Assembly: GCF_002286815.1 (NCBI RefSeq)
Contig: NZ_MUNM01000059.1
Location: forward strand, 40,067-104,066
Length of the DNA stretch: 64,000 nt
Direction of reading: 5' to 3'
Source of the DNA: Pseudomonas sp. PICF141
GTDB lineage: Bacteria; Pseudomonadota; Gammaproteobacteria; Pseudomonadales; Pseudomonadaceae
In this document: one piece after another, positions 7,994 through 16,497 of the stretch
How positions within the stretch are numbered: position 1 is the first letter of the stretch
Layout: every line of letters starts with the position of its first letter
Program-made: the position numbers and the translations under genes
Notes under the pieces: model-generated
Told to the model about the DNA's origin: nothing
The model's database searches: none
What the model saw: the letters and a program-made list of their open reading frames with translations, nothing else

Positions 7994-8911
7994 ATGAACC
8001 TTTCGTTGTATCTACTGACCGTGCTGATCTGGGGCACCACCTGGATCGCCTTGAAATGGCAACTGGGCGTGGTGGCGATTCCGGTGTCGATCGTCTATCG
8101 CTTCGGCCTTGCCGCGCTGGTGCTGTTCGTGATGTTGCTGCTCAGCCGCCGTCTGCAAGTGATGAACCGTCGCGGACATCTGATTTGCCTGGCGCAGGGC
8201 TTGTGCCTGTTCTGCATCAATTTCATGTGCTTTCTTACCGCCAGCCAATGGATTCCCAGCGGTCTGATCGCCGTGGTGTTTTCCACCGCCACCCTCTGGA
8301 ATGCCTTCAACGCACGGGTGTTATTCGGTCAGAAAATCGCTCGCAATGTACTGATGGGCGGTGCACTGGGTTTGCTCGGATTGGGCTTGTTGTTCTGGCC
8401 GGAGCTGGCCGGTCATACCGCCAGCCCTGACACCCTGCTCGGGTTGGGCTTGGCGCTGCTCGGAACCTTATGCTTTTCGGCCGGCAACATGCTGTCGAGC
8501 CTGCAACAGAAAGCCGGCCTGAAGCCTTTGACCACCAATGCCTGGGGCATGGCTTACGGCGCGGCGATGTTGACGGTGTGGTGTCTGGTCAAAGGTATTC
8601 CGTTCGATATGGAATGGAATGCCCGCTACATCGGGTCGTTGCTGTACCTGGTGATTCCGGGTTCGGTGATCGGTTTCACCGCCTACCTGACGCTGGTGGG
8701 GCGCATGGGGCCGGAGCGGGCAGCGTATTGCACCGTACTCTTTCCGGTGGTGGCGCTGAATGTGTCGGCGTTTTTCGAAGGTTATCAATGGACCGCGCCA
8801 GCACTGGTCGGGTTGGTATTGGTGATGCTGGGCAATGTGCTCGTGTTCCGTAAAGCCAAGGTGTCGATAATGCAAAGAAGCGGCACCGAACAACTCAGCG
8901 CTCGATCCTGA
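7994..8911 (+). CDS. DMT-superfamily transporter (EamA family)
   Basis: A 305-residue inner-membrane protein with ten predicted helices arranged as two EamA repeats; the first begins YLLTVLIWGTTWIALKW, the second repeats around LGLALLGTLCFSAGNMLSSL. Proteins of this family export amino acids or other small metabolites. The ATG at 7994 is preceded by AGGAG at 7981, which decides against an in-frame start almost 400 nt upstream. The last 17 nt overlap the 3' end of the convergent DUF2165 gene. Substrate cannot be inferred; the divergent AraC gene probably controls it. Confidence 0.92.
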   Translation: MNLSLYLLTVLIWGTTWIALKWQLGVVAIPVSIVYRFGLAALVLFVMLLLSRRLQVMNRRGHLICLAQGLCLFCINFMCFLTASQWIPSGLIAVVFSTATLWNAFNARVLFGQKIARNVLMGGALGLLGLGLLFWPELAGHTASPDTLLGLGLALLGTLCFSAGNMLSSLQQKAGLKPLTTNAWGMAYGAAMLTVWCLVKGIPFDMEWNARYIGSLLYLVIPGSVIGFTAYLTLVGRMGPERAAYCTVLFPVVALNVSAFFEGYQWTAPALVGLVLVMLGNVLVFRKAKVSIMQRSGTEQLSARS

Positions 8912-9419
8912 TGGCCACATAAATCAGCACCGGCACTATGAAATCGACAATATTTCGAGCCCAGTCCTTGGCGTTCCAGGTGAGTGACTCATCCATGTTG
9001 AACCATTCGATGCCAATGACTTGTAGAACGACGTAATAGATAAAAATGGCAACCAATAGCCCAATGATCGCAAACTTTTTTGCTTCGTGAAAAACCTCGG
9101 AAGAAGCATTGATGTTTTGGTAAAGATGGAACGTGCCCAGCAGGCAGAAAGTGGTAGAAATTACTTCAAGGGTAATAATGACCCAATAAATTCGGTGGTG
9201 AAGTATGGGTGAGGTAATTGCCCGGTAACTCAAGTTTGAATTTTCCCGGGTGGTGTCCATGCTCAGGACGTGGCCGACGTACTCATAATTGGCTGCGTAG
9301 TCGGTAAAGTTGCTGAACATCACCATCAGGCCAAAGAAACTGATATAGGCCATCAATATTATTTTGCTGTATCTGATGAGATGGTCAGTTGTCGACGAGT
9401 TCAAGCTTTTGCTCTCCAT
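8895..9419 (-). CDS. DUF2165-family small integral membrane protein
   Basis: A 174-residue protein with four hydrophobic segments: IILMAYISFFGLMVMFSNF (about 19-37), the stretch around YWVIITLEVISTTFCLLGTF, FAIIGLLVAIFIYYVVLQVI, and a C-terminal IVDFIVPVLIYVAI. The motif NFTDYAANYEYVGHVLSMDT between the first two helices is the family hallmark. Function is unknown. The gene is lower in GC than its neighbours and its 3' end overlaps that of the convergent transporter, which may point to a later arrival. Confidence 0.82.
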   Translation of the reverse strand: MESKSLNSSTTDHLIRYSKIILMAYISFFGLMVMFSNFTDYAANYEYVGHVLSMDTTRENSNLSYRAITSPILHHRIYWVIITLEVISTTFCLLGTFHLYQNINASSEVFHEAKKFAIIGLLVAIFIYYVVLQVIGIEWFNMDESLTWNAKDWARNIVDFIVPVLIYVAIRIER

Positions 9420-9514
9420 GGCTAAGTCCCGTAAGGGTACGGGTCAGTAATGGAGAGTCTATCGTGGGTGTCTGTTTTATGACGGCGGACTGAATTGCAA
9501 ATTATGTAATGAGC

Positions 9515-9539
9515 GGGCAGGCGTTTGAAACGTCTGCCC
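9515..9539. terminator. Hairpin downstream of the 2-ketoacid reductase gene
   Basis: A 12-bp stem (GGGCAGGCGTTT paired with AAACGTCTGCCC, one mismatch). The run TTATTT follows on the plus strand; on the minus strand, where the neighbouring gene ends, no clear T run follows. It is probably the transcription end of that gene. Confidence 0.5.
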
Positions 9540-9547
9540 TTATTTAA

Positions 9548-10522
9548 TCAGCCTTTCCACACTTGTGGGTTCACCAGATCTTGCGGCCGTTCACCCAACA
9601 AGGCACTGCGCAAGTTGGCCAAGGCACGGTTGGCCATGGCTTCACGGGTTTCATGAGTCGCCGAGCCAATGTGCGGCAAGGTCACGGCGTTTTTCAGTTG
9701 GAACAATGGCGACTCGGCCAGCGGTTCTTTCTCGTAGACGTCCAGCCCGGCGCCGCGAATCCGGTTGTTCTGCAGCGCTTCGATCAGCGCCGCTTCGTCC
9801 ACTACGGGGCCGCGGGCGATGTTCACCAGGATGGCGCTCGGTTTCATCAGCGCCAGCTCACGGTGGCTGATCAGGTGCCTGGTTTTTTCGCTGAGCGGCA
9901 CCACCAGGCAGACAAAATCGGCTTCGGCCAGCAACTGGTCGAGGCTGCGCAACTGCGCGCCGAGTTCTTGTTCCAGTGCAGCCTTGCGGCTGTTGCCGCT
10001 GTAGATAATCGGCATGTTGAAACCCAACCGGCCGCGACGGGCGATGGCCGCGCCGATGTTACCCATGCCGACAATCCCTAAGGTTTTGCCATGCACATCA
10101 CTACCGAACAACGGCGCGCCGACGGTGGCTTGCCATTGGCCGGCCTTGGTCCAGGCGTCCAGTTCAGCGACGCGGCGGGCGCTGCTCATGAGCAAGGCGA
10201 AGGCCAGGTCGGCGGTGCTTTCGGTGAGGACGTCGGGGGTGTTGGTGAGCATGATTCCGCGTTCATTGAAGTAGGCGAGGTCGTAGTTGTCGTAGCCGAC
10301 CGAGACGCTGGAGACCACTTCAAGTTTGCTGGCGTTTTCCAGTTGCGCGCGACCGAGTTTGCGGCCAACGCCGATCAGGCCGTGGGCGTGGGGCAGGGCT
10401 TCATTGAATTGGGCATGGATGTCGCCGTTTTTCGGGTTCGGCACGATCACGTCGAAGTCTTGTTGCAGACGTTCGATCATCGGTGGGGTGATACGGCTGA
10501 AGGCGAGGACGGTTTTTTTCAT
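9548..10522 (-). CDS. tkrA: 2-ketogluconate/glyoxylate reductase (D-2-hydroxyacid dehydrogenase)
   Basis: A 324-residue NAD(P)H-dependent reductase of 2-keto-D-gluconate, hydroxypyruvate and glyoxylate. The Rossmann motif TLGIVGMGNIGAAIARRG is at about residues 145-162, the catalytic arginine region at NIARGPVVDEAAL, the glutamate at VYEKEPLAESPLF and the catalytic histidine at LPHIGSATHETREAM. I took MKKTVLAFSRITP as the start, as in known Pseudomonas homologues, instead of the longer frame from 10567. No strong Shine-Dalgarno sequence is visible at either start. Single gene. Confidence 0.88.
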   Translation of the reverse strand: MKKTVLAFSRITPPMIERLQQDFDVIVPNPKNGDIHAQFNEALPHAHGLIGVGRKLGRAQLENASKLEVVSSVSVGYDNYDLAYFNERGIMLTNTPDVLTESTADLAFALLMSSARRVAELDAWTKAGQWQATVGAPLFGSDVHGKTLGIVGMGNIGAAIARRGRLGFNMPIIYSGNSRKAALEQELGAQLRSLDQLLAEADFVCLVVPLSEKTRHLISHRELALMKPSAILVNIARGPVVDEAALIEALQNNRIRGAGLDVYEKEPLAESPLFQLKNAVTLPHIGSATHETREAMANRALANLRSALLGERPQDLVNPQVWKG

Positions 10523-10620
10523 TGGAGGCGGCTCGTCGGGCTTGGAGAATGCCAAGCACGCTAACATTCTTCCCGGACATTATGCGAGCGCTCGGATTGC
10601 CGGGTGTACACCATCCAAAA

Positions 10621-10761
10621 CTGTAGGAGCGAACTTGTGGCAAGGGGGCTTGCCCCCGTTTGAGTGCGTAGCACTCACAAGATATTTGGTACATCAGCGA
10701 TTGGGGGGCTACTTCGCAGCCCAACGGGGGCAAGCCCCCTCGCCACAGTTCGCTCCTACAG
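10621..10761. repeat. Composite REP: TGTAGGAGCGAAC arms around a GGGGGCTTGCCCCC pair
   Basis: The outer arms CTGTAGGAGCGAACT and AGTTCGCTCCTACAG enclose the inner arms CAAGGGGGCTTGCCCCC and GGGGGCAAGCCCCCTCG. Two REP families are nested in one structure between tkrA and the DUF6124 gene. Confidence 0.88.
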
Positions 10762-10764
10762 GGG

Positions 10765-11157
10765 TCAGCTGTGTGGCGCGGGTTTGGGTACGTTGAGGTT
10801 ATCCAGCATCCGGTTCACCGCCAGCTCGGCCAGCATGACGATTTGCTGAATCGCCATCGCCGTGTGCCGATGTGGTCCTTCCAGATACCCCGCAAAATCA
10901 GTCGCCATCACACTGGCCTGGGCCAACGATTCACAGGTGTGAGCCAACAGGTCTTCATCTTTCATATCCGGCGCAACCATGTACATCGTGCTTGGCTTGC
11001 GAGCCACGGGGGATTTGAGAGCGGCTGGATTGAGGTAGTGATCGAGCGCGCGGTTAGCGGCATCGTGGAGCTTTTTTGAATCGAGGGATTCGTAGGGGGA
11101 AACGTCGTCGGTTTCAGGAGGATTCGGTGTTTCTTTGATCATGCGGAAGTTACTCAT
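10765..11157 (-). CDS. DUF6124 (formerly DUF3077) family protein
   Basis: A 130-residue cytoplasmic protein. The TPNPPETDDVSPYESLDSKK stretch and the helical AANRALDHYL region are typical of a small family common in fluorescent Pseudomonas. The C-terminal half is mostly helical (LLAHTCESLAQASVMATDFA). No function is known. The start could be the ATG at 11157 (MSNFRMIKE) or the internal one at 11142 (MIKETPNPP); neither has a clear Shine-Dalgarno sequence. Its 3' end abuts the composite REP. Confidence 0.7.
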   Translation of the reverse strand: MSNFRMIKETPNPPETDDVSPYESLDSKKLHDAANRALDHYLNPAALKSPVARKPSTMYMVAPDMKDEDLLAHTCESLAQASVMATDFAGYLEGPHRHTAMAIQQIVMLAELAVNRMLDNLNVPKPAPHS

Positions 11158-11667
11158 TGGCAGATGAAGTGGAACTGCCATCTTTCGTTTTCCAGACGAA
11201 AGGGTGGCAGCTGCGCGCGGACTGGAAAAACCGGAACATCCACCAAACCCGGCAGACCCGAAGGTCTCCCGCGCACAGCCGCCATAACAAGGAATTGCGT
11301 GCAGAAAAAAGCGCCGCAGTATGCCATGGGGTTTGGTAAGTGTTCGCCAGGTTTTCCAGACCTGATCGCTGATTTGGTAGCGCCCCCCAAAGCCTACCCA
11401 TTTCGTTTCCGAAGCAACAACCGTCAAAACCTGTGGGAAACATCCTCAAAAATCACCCCGTCTGTAGGAGCTGCCGAAGGCTGCGATCTTTCGATCTTCC
11501 GGCGCTATCAATGACGTAAAGATCGAAAGATTGCAGCCCTTCGGCAGCACCCACAATGTCGCCATCAAAAAACTCGGACTTCCCCTACACGCAAAAACGA
11601 TTCGCCCGGCATCCCCCCTTGAGCCCACTCGCCAAAGTCTCCCATTTCCAAGGAACGGGACACGAGC
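11158..11667. other. 510-bp region without a gene
   Basis: Lies between the divergent DUF6124 and effector-like genes. Short frames here show no recognisable protein. It contains one full REP pair (11461-11550) and presumably the promoters of both flanking genes. Confidence 0.6.
11461..11550. repeat. REP pair, TGTAGGAGCTGCCGAAGGCTGC type
   Basis: Left arm GGAGCTGCCGAAGGCTGCGA continuing to TCTTTCGATC, and the inverted right arm GATCGAAAGATTGCAGCCCT then TCGGCAGC. Related copies are at 6942 (half) and 37309. Confidence 0.87.
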
Positions 11668-13008
11668 GTGACCAGACTCATCCCCCAAAACCAACTCGCC
11701 GGCCAAAGCGGCCAGGTGCTAGACAGCCATCAAGCCGTCGCCGACCTGCGCCAGGCCCTGAGCTATCCCTACGACCTGCAAGGCTTCGACGATCTGCTTG
11801 GCGCGATCGGCGCCAACCGCTCCAACTACATGCAGGCCGCCAATCAGCAGAAACTCATCAACGCCGTTAGCAACGGTGATTGGGTCATGGTGACGCCTCG
11901 CATCGATCCCGAAAACGGCGGTGCTTCATGGAATGCCTTCAAACCCAAACCCGAACCTCCACCGGCGCAACATCTGGTCGAAGAACACGCCTTCGCTCTG
12001 CCCAAACCCGTGGAGTCGGGCTTCTACATCATTCAGCAGCCCATGACCCTCGAAGCCCTTGAGCGCTCACTGTACGAAAACCCGCCAAGCGATGCACTGC
12101 GCCGGGAATTCCGCTCGCTCAATCGCCATCTCGATGAGCGGGTGAAACCGGGGCAAATGGTGATTTTCAGCGATTCACGGCATTACATGTGCCGCCGCGA
12201 AGAGGCGCAAATGATGATCGCGGCGCAGAAGGTCAACGAAGCATTGAAGGATCTGAGTGATGAAGAGGCATCGTTTTTAGTCGAGCATCATGAAGTGATC
12301 GAGCCTTTTTTGGAGGTGTCGGCGGGGTCGTTAGGCGTAGCGTCGTTCATGATCGGTCAGCATTTGGAGAGTCTGAAAACGACCCTGAAAGAACTTGATG
12401 GGCTGCATCAGCAGCAATTCCGTAAACACGGCCATTTGCACTCCCCTGAGTTTTTTTCCCAGCGCAAGCGGTTGATGGCCAAACTCGATGCCGGCCTAGG
12501 GGGGCTTGTACGAAAAGGCACCGGTATTCCGGATCATCCCAAGCTCAAGCGTGCCTTGGGCCTTTCTACTCGTAGAACGATTCATCATTGGAACAAGGCT
12601 GGGGCACCAACACAGTTACCTGGCTACGCCTCTAATATTGATGGTGTGGCGAAGGCCGCCAAGTTTATGAAGGCGGGAGGCTATGTAGGAATAGGACTTG
12701 CAGCAGGTGCAGCCACCATGCGCATCAACGAGGTTTGCCGAACAGGAAGCACCGAAGACTGCAGGCAGGTGCAATTTTCCGAGGGCGGTAAACTGTCTGG
12801 CAACGTAATTGGCGGGGTTACCGCAGGCGTTGTGACGGGAAAAGTCACCTTAAAGTACTGCGCCGGTATTGCTTTGAAGACCCGCGGCTTAGGCGGTATC
12901 GTTTGCGCGTTAATTCTCAGCGGGGGCACAGCATCGGTCGGAGGAAATATCGGGGCGAAGTTGGGAGAGGCAAGTGGAGAATTGATCCACGAGGCAACCA
13001 CTCCATGA
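11668..13008 (+). CDS. Candidate secreted effector/toxin: LysM-like segment and C-terminal glycine-zipper membrane domain
   Basis: A 446-residue protein with no signal peptide; I do not recognise a named family. Residues 1-90 are a Pseudomonas-type N-terminal region, followed by a proline-rich linker (KPKPEPPPA, 92-100). Residues 118-168 look like a LysM-type fold (FYIIQQPMTLEALERSL, then LNRHLDERVKPGQMVIF). Residues 175-275 are helical and charged. The C-terminal 110 residues hold three glycine-rich hydrophobic stretches: GGYVGIGLAAGAA (337-349), GNVIGGVTAGVVTG (378-391) and GLGGIVCALILSGG (407-420) leading into GGNIGAKLG. Such glycine zippers are known from pore-forming interbacterial effectors. 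The GTG start at 11668 has AAGGAACGGGA upstream. The stop overlaps the start of a small membrane protein (ATGA), the layout of a toxin/immunity pair. No type VI or VgrG gene is near, so the delivery route is open. Confidence 0.6.
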   Translation: MTRLIPQNQLAGQSGQVLDSHQAVADLRQALSYPYDLQGFDDLLGAIGANRSNYMQAANQQKLINAVSNGDWVMVTPRIDPENGGASWNAFKPKPEPPPAQHLVEEHAFALPKPVESGFYIIQQPMTLEALERSLYENPPSDALRREFRSLNRHLDERVKPGQMVIFSDSRHYMCRREEAQMMIAAQKVNEALKDLSDEEASFLVEHHEVIEPFLEVSAGSLGVASFMIGQHLESLKTTLKELDGLHQQQFRKHGHLHSPEFFSQRKRLMAKLDAGLGGLVRKGTGIPDHPKLKRALGLSTRRTIHHWNKAGAPTQLPGYASNIDGVAKAAKFMKAGGYVGIGLAAGAATMRINEVCRTGSTEDCRQVQFSEGGKLSGNVIGGVTAGVVTGKVTLKYCAGIALKTRGLGGIVCALILSGGTASVGGNIGAKLGEASGELIHEATTP

Positions 13009-13391
13009 GCCAAGAAAAAATCCTATATGGAGCATGCGCCCTACTTTTATTGGTATGTATGCTAATAAATTTGGTCGTAATTTTATATGTGGCTTTTTTC
13101 AAACTTGACGAAATTGAAAAGTATCTTAAGAAGTCCTCTGTTTTAGAAGAAGATCAGTTGATGGGCAGCGGAGCCATTAGCAGATTAATGCGTTTGAGCC
13201 GAATTAGCGGATTGCTTTGCGCCAGCAAGTCATTTCTGCAGCGAACTGAGCCTCTGACAATCTCGGATCTATCGCAACTTCCTGCGACGCTTAAGTTGTG
13301 GGTCAATATTCCATTTCATATTGCAACGTTTTTCATTGTTTGCATGGTGGCTTTATGGGCTTGGGGCAAATACACCGGTCTACTGAATTAA
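13005..13391 (+). CDS. Small two-helix membrane protein, candidate immunity protein
   Basis: A 128-residue protein translated from an ATG that overlaps the preceding stop codon by 4 nt. It has an N-terminal membrane helix at about 5-30 (ILYGACALLLLVCMLINLVV) and a C-terminal one at about 97-120 (PFHIATFFIVCMVALWAWGK), with a charged cytoplasmic or periplasmic loop between. No family recognised. The gene is visibly richer in A+T than the flanking genes, which is common in immunity genes gained by transfer. A membrane-located partner fits protection against a membrane-inserting toxin. Function is inferred only from position and topology. Confidence 0.6.
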   Translation: MSQEKILYGACALLLLVCMLINLVVILYVAFFKLDEIEKYLKKSSVLEEDQLMGSGAISRLMRLSRISGLLCASKSFLQRTEPLTISDLSQLPATLKLWVNIPFHIATFFIVCMVALWAWGKYTGLLN

Positions 13392-13517
13392 GACTTCTCA
13401 GACATTCAGGGTTTTCCTGACGCAGTGATTGTCTGTTTGTTCGTTCTTCGCAGTGATAGCGCTTTGGGGATTGGGAGAGGCCACTGGACTGCTGGGCTAA
13501 CCCGCAGTCCACACACC

Positions 13518-14486
13518 TCAATTCGCCAACCGCGCCCCACCCAAACTCCCACTCAACTCATACGCCGCCAATTCCGCCTGATGCGCCGCCAATATCTCCG
13601 GCAACGACCCGCGCAAGTACTCGACCCAGGTTTTGATCTTCGCATCCAGATATTGCCGCGACGGGTAGATCGCATACAGATTCAATTCCTGTGAACGATA
13701 GTTCGGCATCACCCGCACCAGCGTGCCGTTGCGCAGCCCTTCAATCGCCGCGTACACCGGTAAAACGCCAACCCCCATACCGCTGGTGATCGCCGTTTTC
13801 ATCGCATCAGCGGAGTTCACCAAAAACGGTGAGCTGTTGATGGTGACCATTTCCTGGCCGTCAGGGCCGTCGAAGGCCCATTTCTCCAGCGGGATGACCG
13901 GGCTCACCAGGCGCAGGCAGGCGTGGTTGAGCAAATCGCTGGGTTTGTGCGCGCAGCCATTGGCTTTTACATAGGCGGGCGATGCGCAAACGATGCTGTA
14001 GGTGATGCCCAAACGCTGGGAGACGAAGCCTGAGTCGGGCAGTTCGCTGGCGAGCACGATGGACACGTCGTAGCCCTCGTCGAGCAGATCCGGCACGCGG
14101 TTGGCCATGGTCAGGTCGAAGGTCACGTCCGGGTGGGTTTTGCGGTAGCGGGCGATGGCGTCGATCACGAAGTGCTGACCGATGCCGGTCATGGTGTGCA
14201 CCTTGAGTTGCCCGGCCGGGCGCGCGTGGGCGTCGCTGGCCTCGGCCTCGGCTTCTTCGACGTAGGCCAGGATCTGCTCGCAGCGCAATAGATAGCGCTT
14301 GCCGGCCTCGGTCAGGGCAATGCGGCGGGTGGTGCGGTTGAGCAGACGGGTTTGCAGGTGGGCTTCCAGGTTGGAGACCGCACGCGAGACGTTGGCCGTG
14401 GTGGTGTCGAGTTGCACGGCGGCGGCGGTGAAGCTGCCGGCCTCGGCCACGTAACTGAAGGCGCGCATGTTTTGCAAAGTGTCCAT
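13518..14486 (-). CDS. LysR-family transcriptional regulator, AaeR-like position
   Basis: A 322-residue LysR regulator: HTH at residues 5-65 (FSYVAEAGSFTAAAVQLDTT, then RAVSNLEAHLQTRLLNRTTR) and an effector-binding domain after residue 90 (GQLKVHTMTGIGQHFVIDAI). This subtype (LNRTTRRIALTEAG) is the CrgA/AaeR-like branch. It is divergent from a four-gene efflux system of the AaeXAB type; in E. coli that pump is controlled by a LysR protein, AaeR, responding to aromatic carboxylates. The match in arrangement supports the same job here, but the ligand is unknown. Confidence 0.92.
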   Translation of the reverse strand: MDTLQNMRAFSYVAEAGSFTAAAVQLDTTTANVSRAVSNLEAHLQTRLLNRTTRRIALTEAGKRYLLRCEQILAYVEEAEAEASDAHARPAGQLKVHTMTGIGQHFVIDAIARYRKTHPDVTFDLTMANRVPDLLDEGYDVSIVLASELPDSGFVSQRLGITYSIVCASPAYVKANGCAHKPSDLLNHACLRLVSPVIPLEKWAFDGPDGQEMVTINSSPFLVNSADAMKTAITSGMGVGVLPVYAAIEGLRNGTLVRVMPNYRSQELNLYAIYPSRQYLDAKIKTWVEYLRGSLPEILAAHQAELAAYELSGSLGGARLAN

Positions 14487-14660
14487 GGGGTGCTCTCTTG
14501 GCGAATGGCAAATTGTGACACGAAGTTGCTGGCTCTTTACAGACGACTAAAGACGCGACCGAGGGATTATCGCGTTAACGGTAACAAAGATTCACAAGAA
14601 TCCCGGCTTATCGCCAACAAGGCCCACCCCTAGAATTGCGCCCTGTAGGCATGGGCTTGT

Positions 14661-14790
14661 GTGGCGAGGGGGCTTGCCCCCGTTGGGTTGCGAAGCGACC
14701 CTGAAATCGGTCACCGCGATCTTCAATCAGAATTGCAGTAACCGGTTTACGACTGCTGCGCAGCCGAACGGGGGCAAGCCCCCTCGCCAC
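14661..14790. repeat. REP pair, GGGGGCTTGCCCCC type
   Basis: Arms GTGGCGAGGGGGCTTGCCCC and GGGGCAAGCCCCCTCGCCAC. It occupies much of the 360-bp space between the LysR gene and the outer-membrane factor, leaving only short stretches on each side for their promoters. Confidence 0.9.
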
Positions 14791-14846
14791 AAAAAAACCG
14801 TCCCCAGAAGTTCTCTGTATCTCTCCCACCTCAGGAAATCGCAGCA

Positions 14847-16358
14847 GTGCCGCGTCGCATCAACAGAGCGCTCAAGACGCTCAGTGTTCTGGCTTTAACC
14901 CTGGCAATCAGCGGCTGCATCGGCACCGCAGGGATCGCCCCGCAAGACAAGGCACTGGAGGCCAATTCACTGGCCACCGACGATGCCATCCAGAGCGCCG
15001 AACAAGACGCTCATTGGCCCACCGCTCAATGGTGGCAAGCCTACGGCGACCCGCAATTGAACCGCTGGATCGACCTCGCCCTGCAAGGCAGCCCGAGCAT
15101 GGCCATGGCCGCCGCGCGCGTGCGGCAGGCGCGGTCGATGGCCGGCCTTGCCGAGTCCGCCGAGTCGTTGCAGATCAATGGCCAATCCACCCTCAAGCGC
15201 CACAACTGGCCGACCGATCAGTTCTACGGCCCCGGCGAACTGGCCAACACCACCACCTGGGACAACAACGCCGCGCTGGGTTTCAGTTATGCCCTCGACC
15301 TCTGGGGTCGAGAAAGCAACGCCACCGAACGCGCCGTGGACATGGCGCACATGAGCGTCGCCGAAGCGCGGCAGGCCCGGCTCGAATTGCAGAACAACAT
15401 CGTGCGTGCCTACATCGAACTCTCGTTGCATTACGCGCAACGGGACATCGTTGCGGCAACGTTGAAGCAGCAACAGCAAATTCTCGACCTGGCACAGAAA
15501 CGTCTGGACGGCGGCATCGGCACCCATTTCGACGTTAGCCAGGCCGAAACACCCTTGCCGGAAACCCATCGGCAAATCGATGCCCTGGACGAGGAAATTG
15601 CCCTCAGCCGCAATCAGCTCGCCGCGCTGGCCGGCAAGGGACCGGGGGAGGGCGCGCAGTTGCAACGGCCGACGCTGTCGTTGGGTGCGGCATTAAAACT
15701 GCCGTCCTCGTTGCCGGCGCAGCTGCTCGGTCAACGCCCGGACGTGGTTGCCAGTCGCTGGCAAGTGGCGGCCCAGGCGCGGGGGATCGATGTGGCCCAC
15801 GCCGGTTTCTACCCCAACTTTGATCTGGTCGGCAGCCTCGGCTATATGGCCACCGGCGGTGGGGCGCTGGAGTTTTTGACCGGCAAGAAGCTCAACTACA
15901 GCGTCGGCCCGGCGATCTCCTTGCCGATCTTCGACGGTGGCCGCTTGCGTTCGGAGCTGGGGGAAGCCTCGGCCGGATATGACATCGCTGTGGCGAAGTA
16001 CAACCAGACGCTGATCAATGCGCTGAAAAACATCTCCGACCAGTTGATTCGCCGCGAGTCGATGGACAAGCAACAAACCTTCGCCGCCGAGTCGGTAGCC
16101 ACGGCGCAGAAGACCTACGACATCGCGATGATCGCCTATCAGCGCGGGCTCACCGATTACCTCAACGTGCTGAATGCGCAGACGTTGTTGTTCAAGCAGC
16201 AGCAAGTGCAGCAGCAGGTTCAGGCCGCACGCTTGAGTGCTCATGCCGAGCTAGTGACGGCGCTTGGCGGGGGACTCGGGGCGGGCAACGATGTGCCGGA
16301 AGACAGCCAGACCGATGCACCGAGAACCCCGGCCCTTCTTAACAGCCTCTCGAATTGA
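14847..16358 (+). CDS. Outer-membrane efflux channel, OprM/NodT family lipoprotein
   Basis: A 503-residue TolC-like channel. The signal peptide ends in a lipobox (LAISGC, cysteine at residue 23), so the protein is acylated. Two outer membrane efflux repeats follow: one starting near WWQAYGDPQLNRWIDLALQG and one near LLGQRPDVVASRWQVAAQAR, with the family stretch GPAISLPIFDGGRLRSEL. GTG start at 14847 with AGGAA upstream. It is the first gene of the set with aaeB, aaeX and aaeA, giving this pump its own exit channel; E. coli AaeAB has none. Confidence 0.93.
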   Translation: MPRRINRALKTLSVLALTLAISGCIGTAGIAPQDKALEANSLATDDAIQSAEQDAHWPTAQWWQAYGDPQLNRWIDLALQGSPSMAMAAARVRQARSMAGLAESAESLQINGQSTLKRHNWPTDQFYGPGELANTTTWDNNAALGFSYALDLWGRESNATERAVDMAHMSVAEARQARLELQNNIVRAYIELSLHYAQRDIVAATLKQQQQILDLAQKRLDGGIGTHFDVSQAETPLPETHRQIDALDEEIALSRNQLAALAGKGPGEGAQLQRPTLSLGAALKLPSSLPAQLLGQRPDVVASRWQVAAQARGIDVAHAGFYPNFDLVGSLGYMATGGGALEFLTGKKLNYSVGPAISLPIFDGGRLRSELGEASAGYDIAVAKYNQTLINALKNISDQLIRRESMDKQQTFAAESVATAQKTYDIAMIAYQRGLTDYLNVLNAQTLLFKQQQVQQQVQAARLSAHAELVTALGGGLGAGNDVPEDSQTDAPRTPALLNSLSN

Positions 16359-16366
16359 ACACACAA

Positions 16367-16460
16367 CCTGTGGGAGCGGGCTTGCCCGCGATGGCGTCAT
16401 CACATCCGACATTGATGGCGCCTGACACACCGCCATCGCGGGCAAGCCCGCTCCCACAGG
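16367..16460. repeat. REP pair, TGTGGGAGCGGGCTTGCCCGCGAT type
   Basis: Arms CCTGTGGGAGCGGGCTTGCC and the inverse GGCAAGCCCGCTCCCACAGG. It separates the outer-membrane factor from aaeB within the efflux operon. The copy inside algK (34399-34486) is the same element. Confidence 0.92.
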
Positions 16461-16497
16461 TTCTGCGTCTTAACCGAATATCAATGAGCAAAATCCC

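Noticed and set aside
12903..13391. Longer version of the candidate immunity protein starting at 12903
   Set aside because: The ATG at 13005 overlapping the previous stop gives a clean membrane N-terminus; the longer form adds a charged, non-conserved extension.
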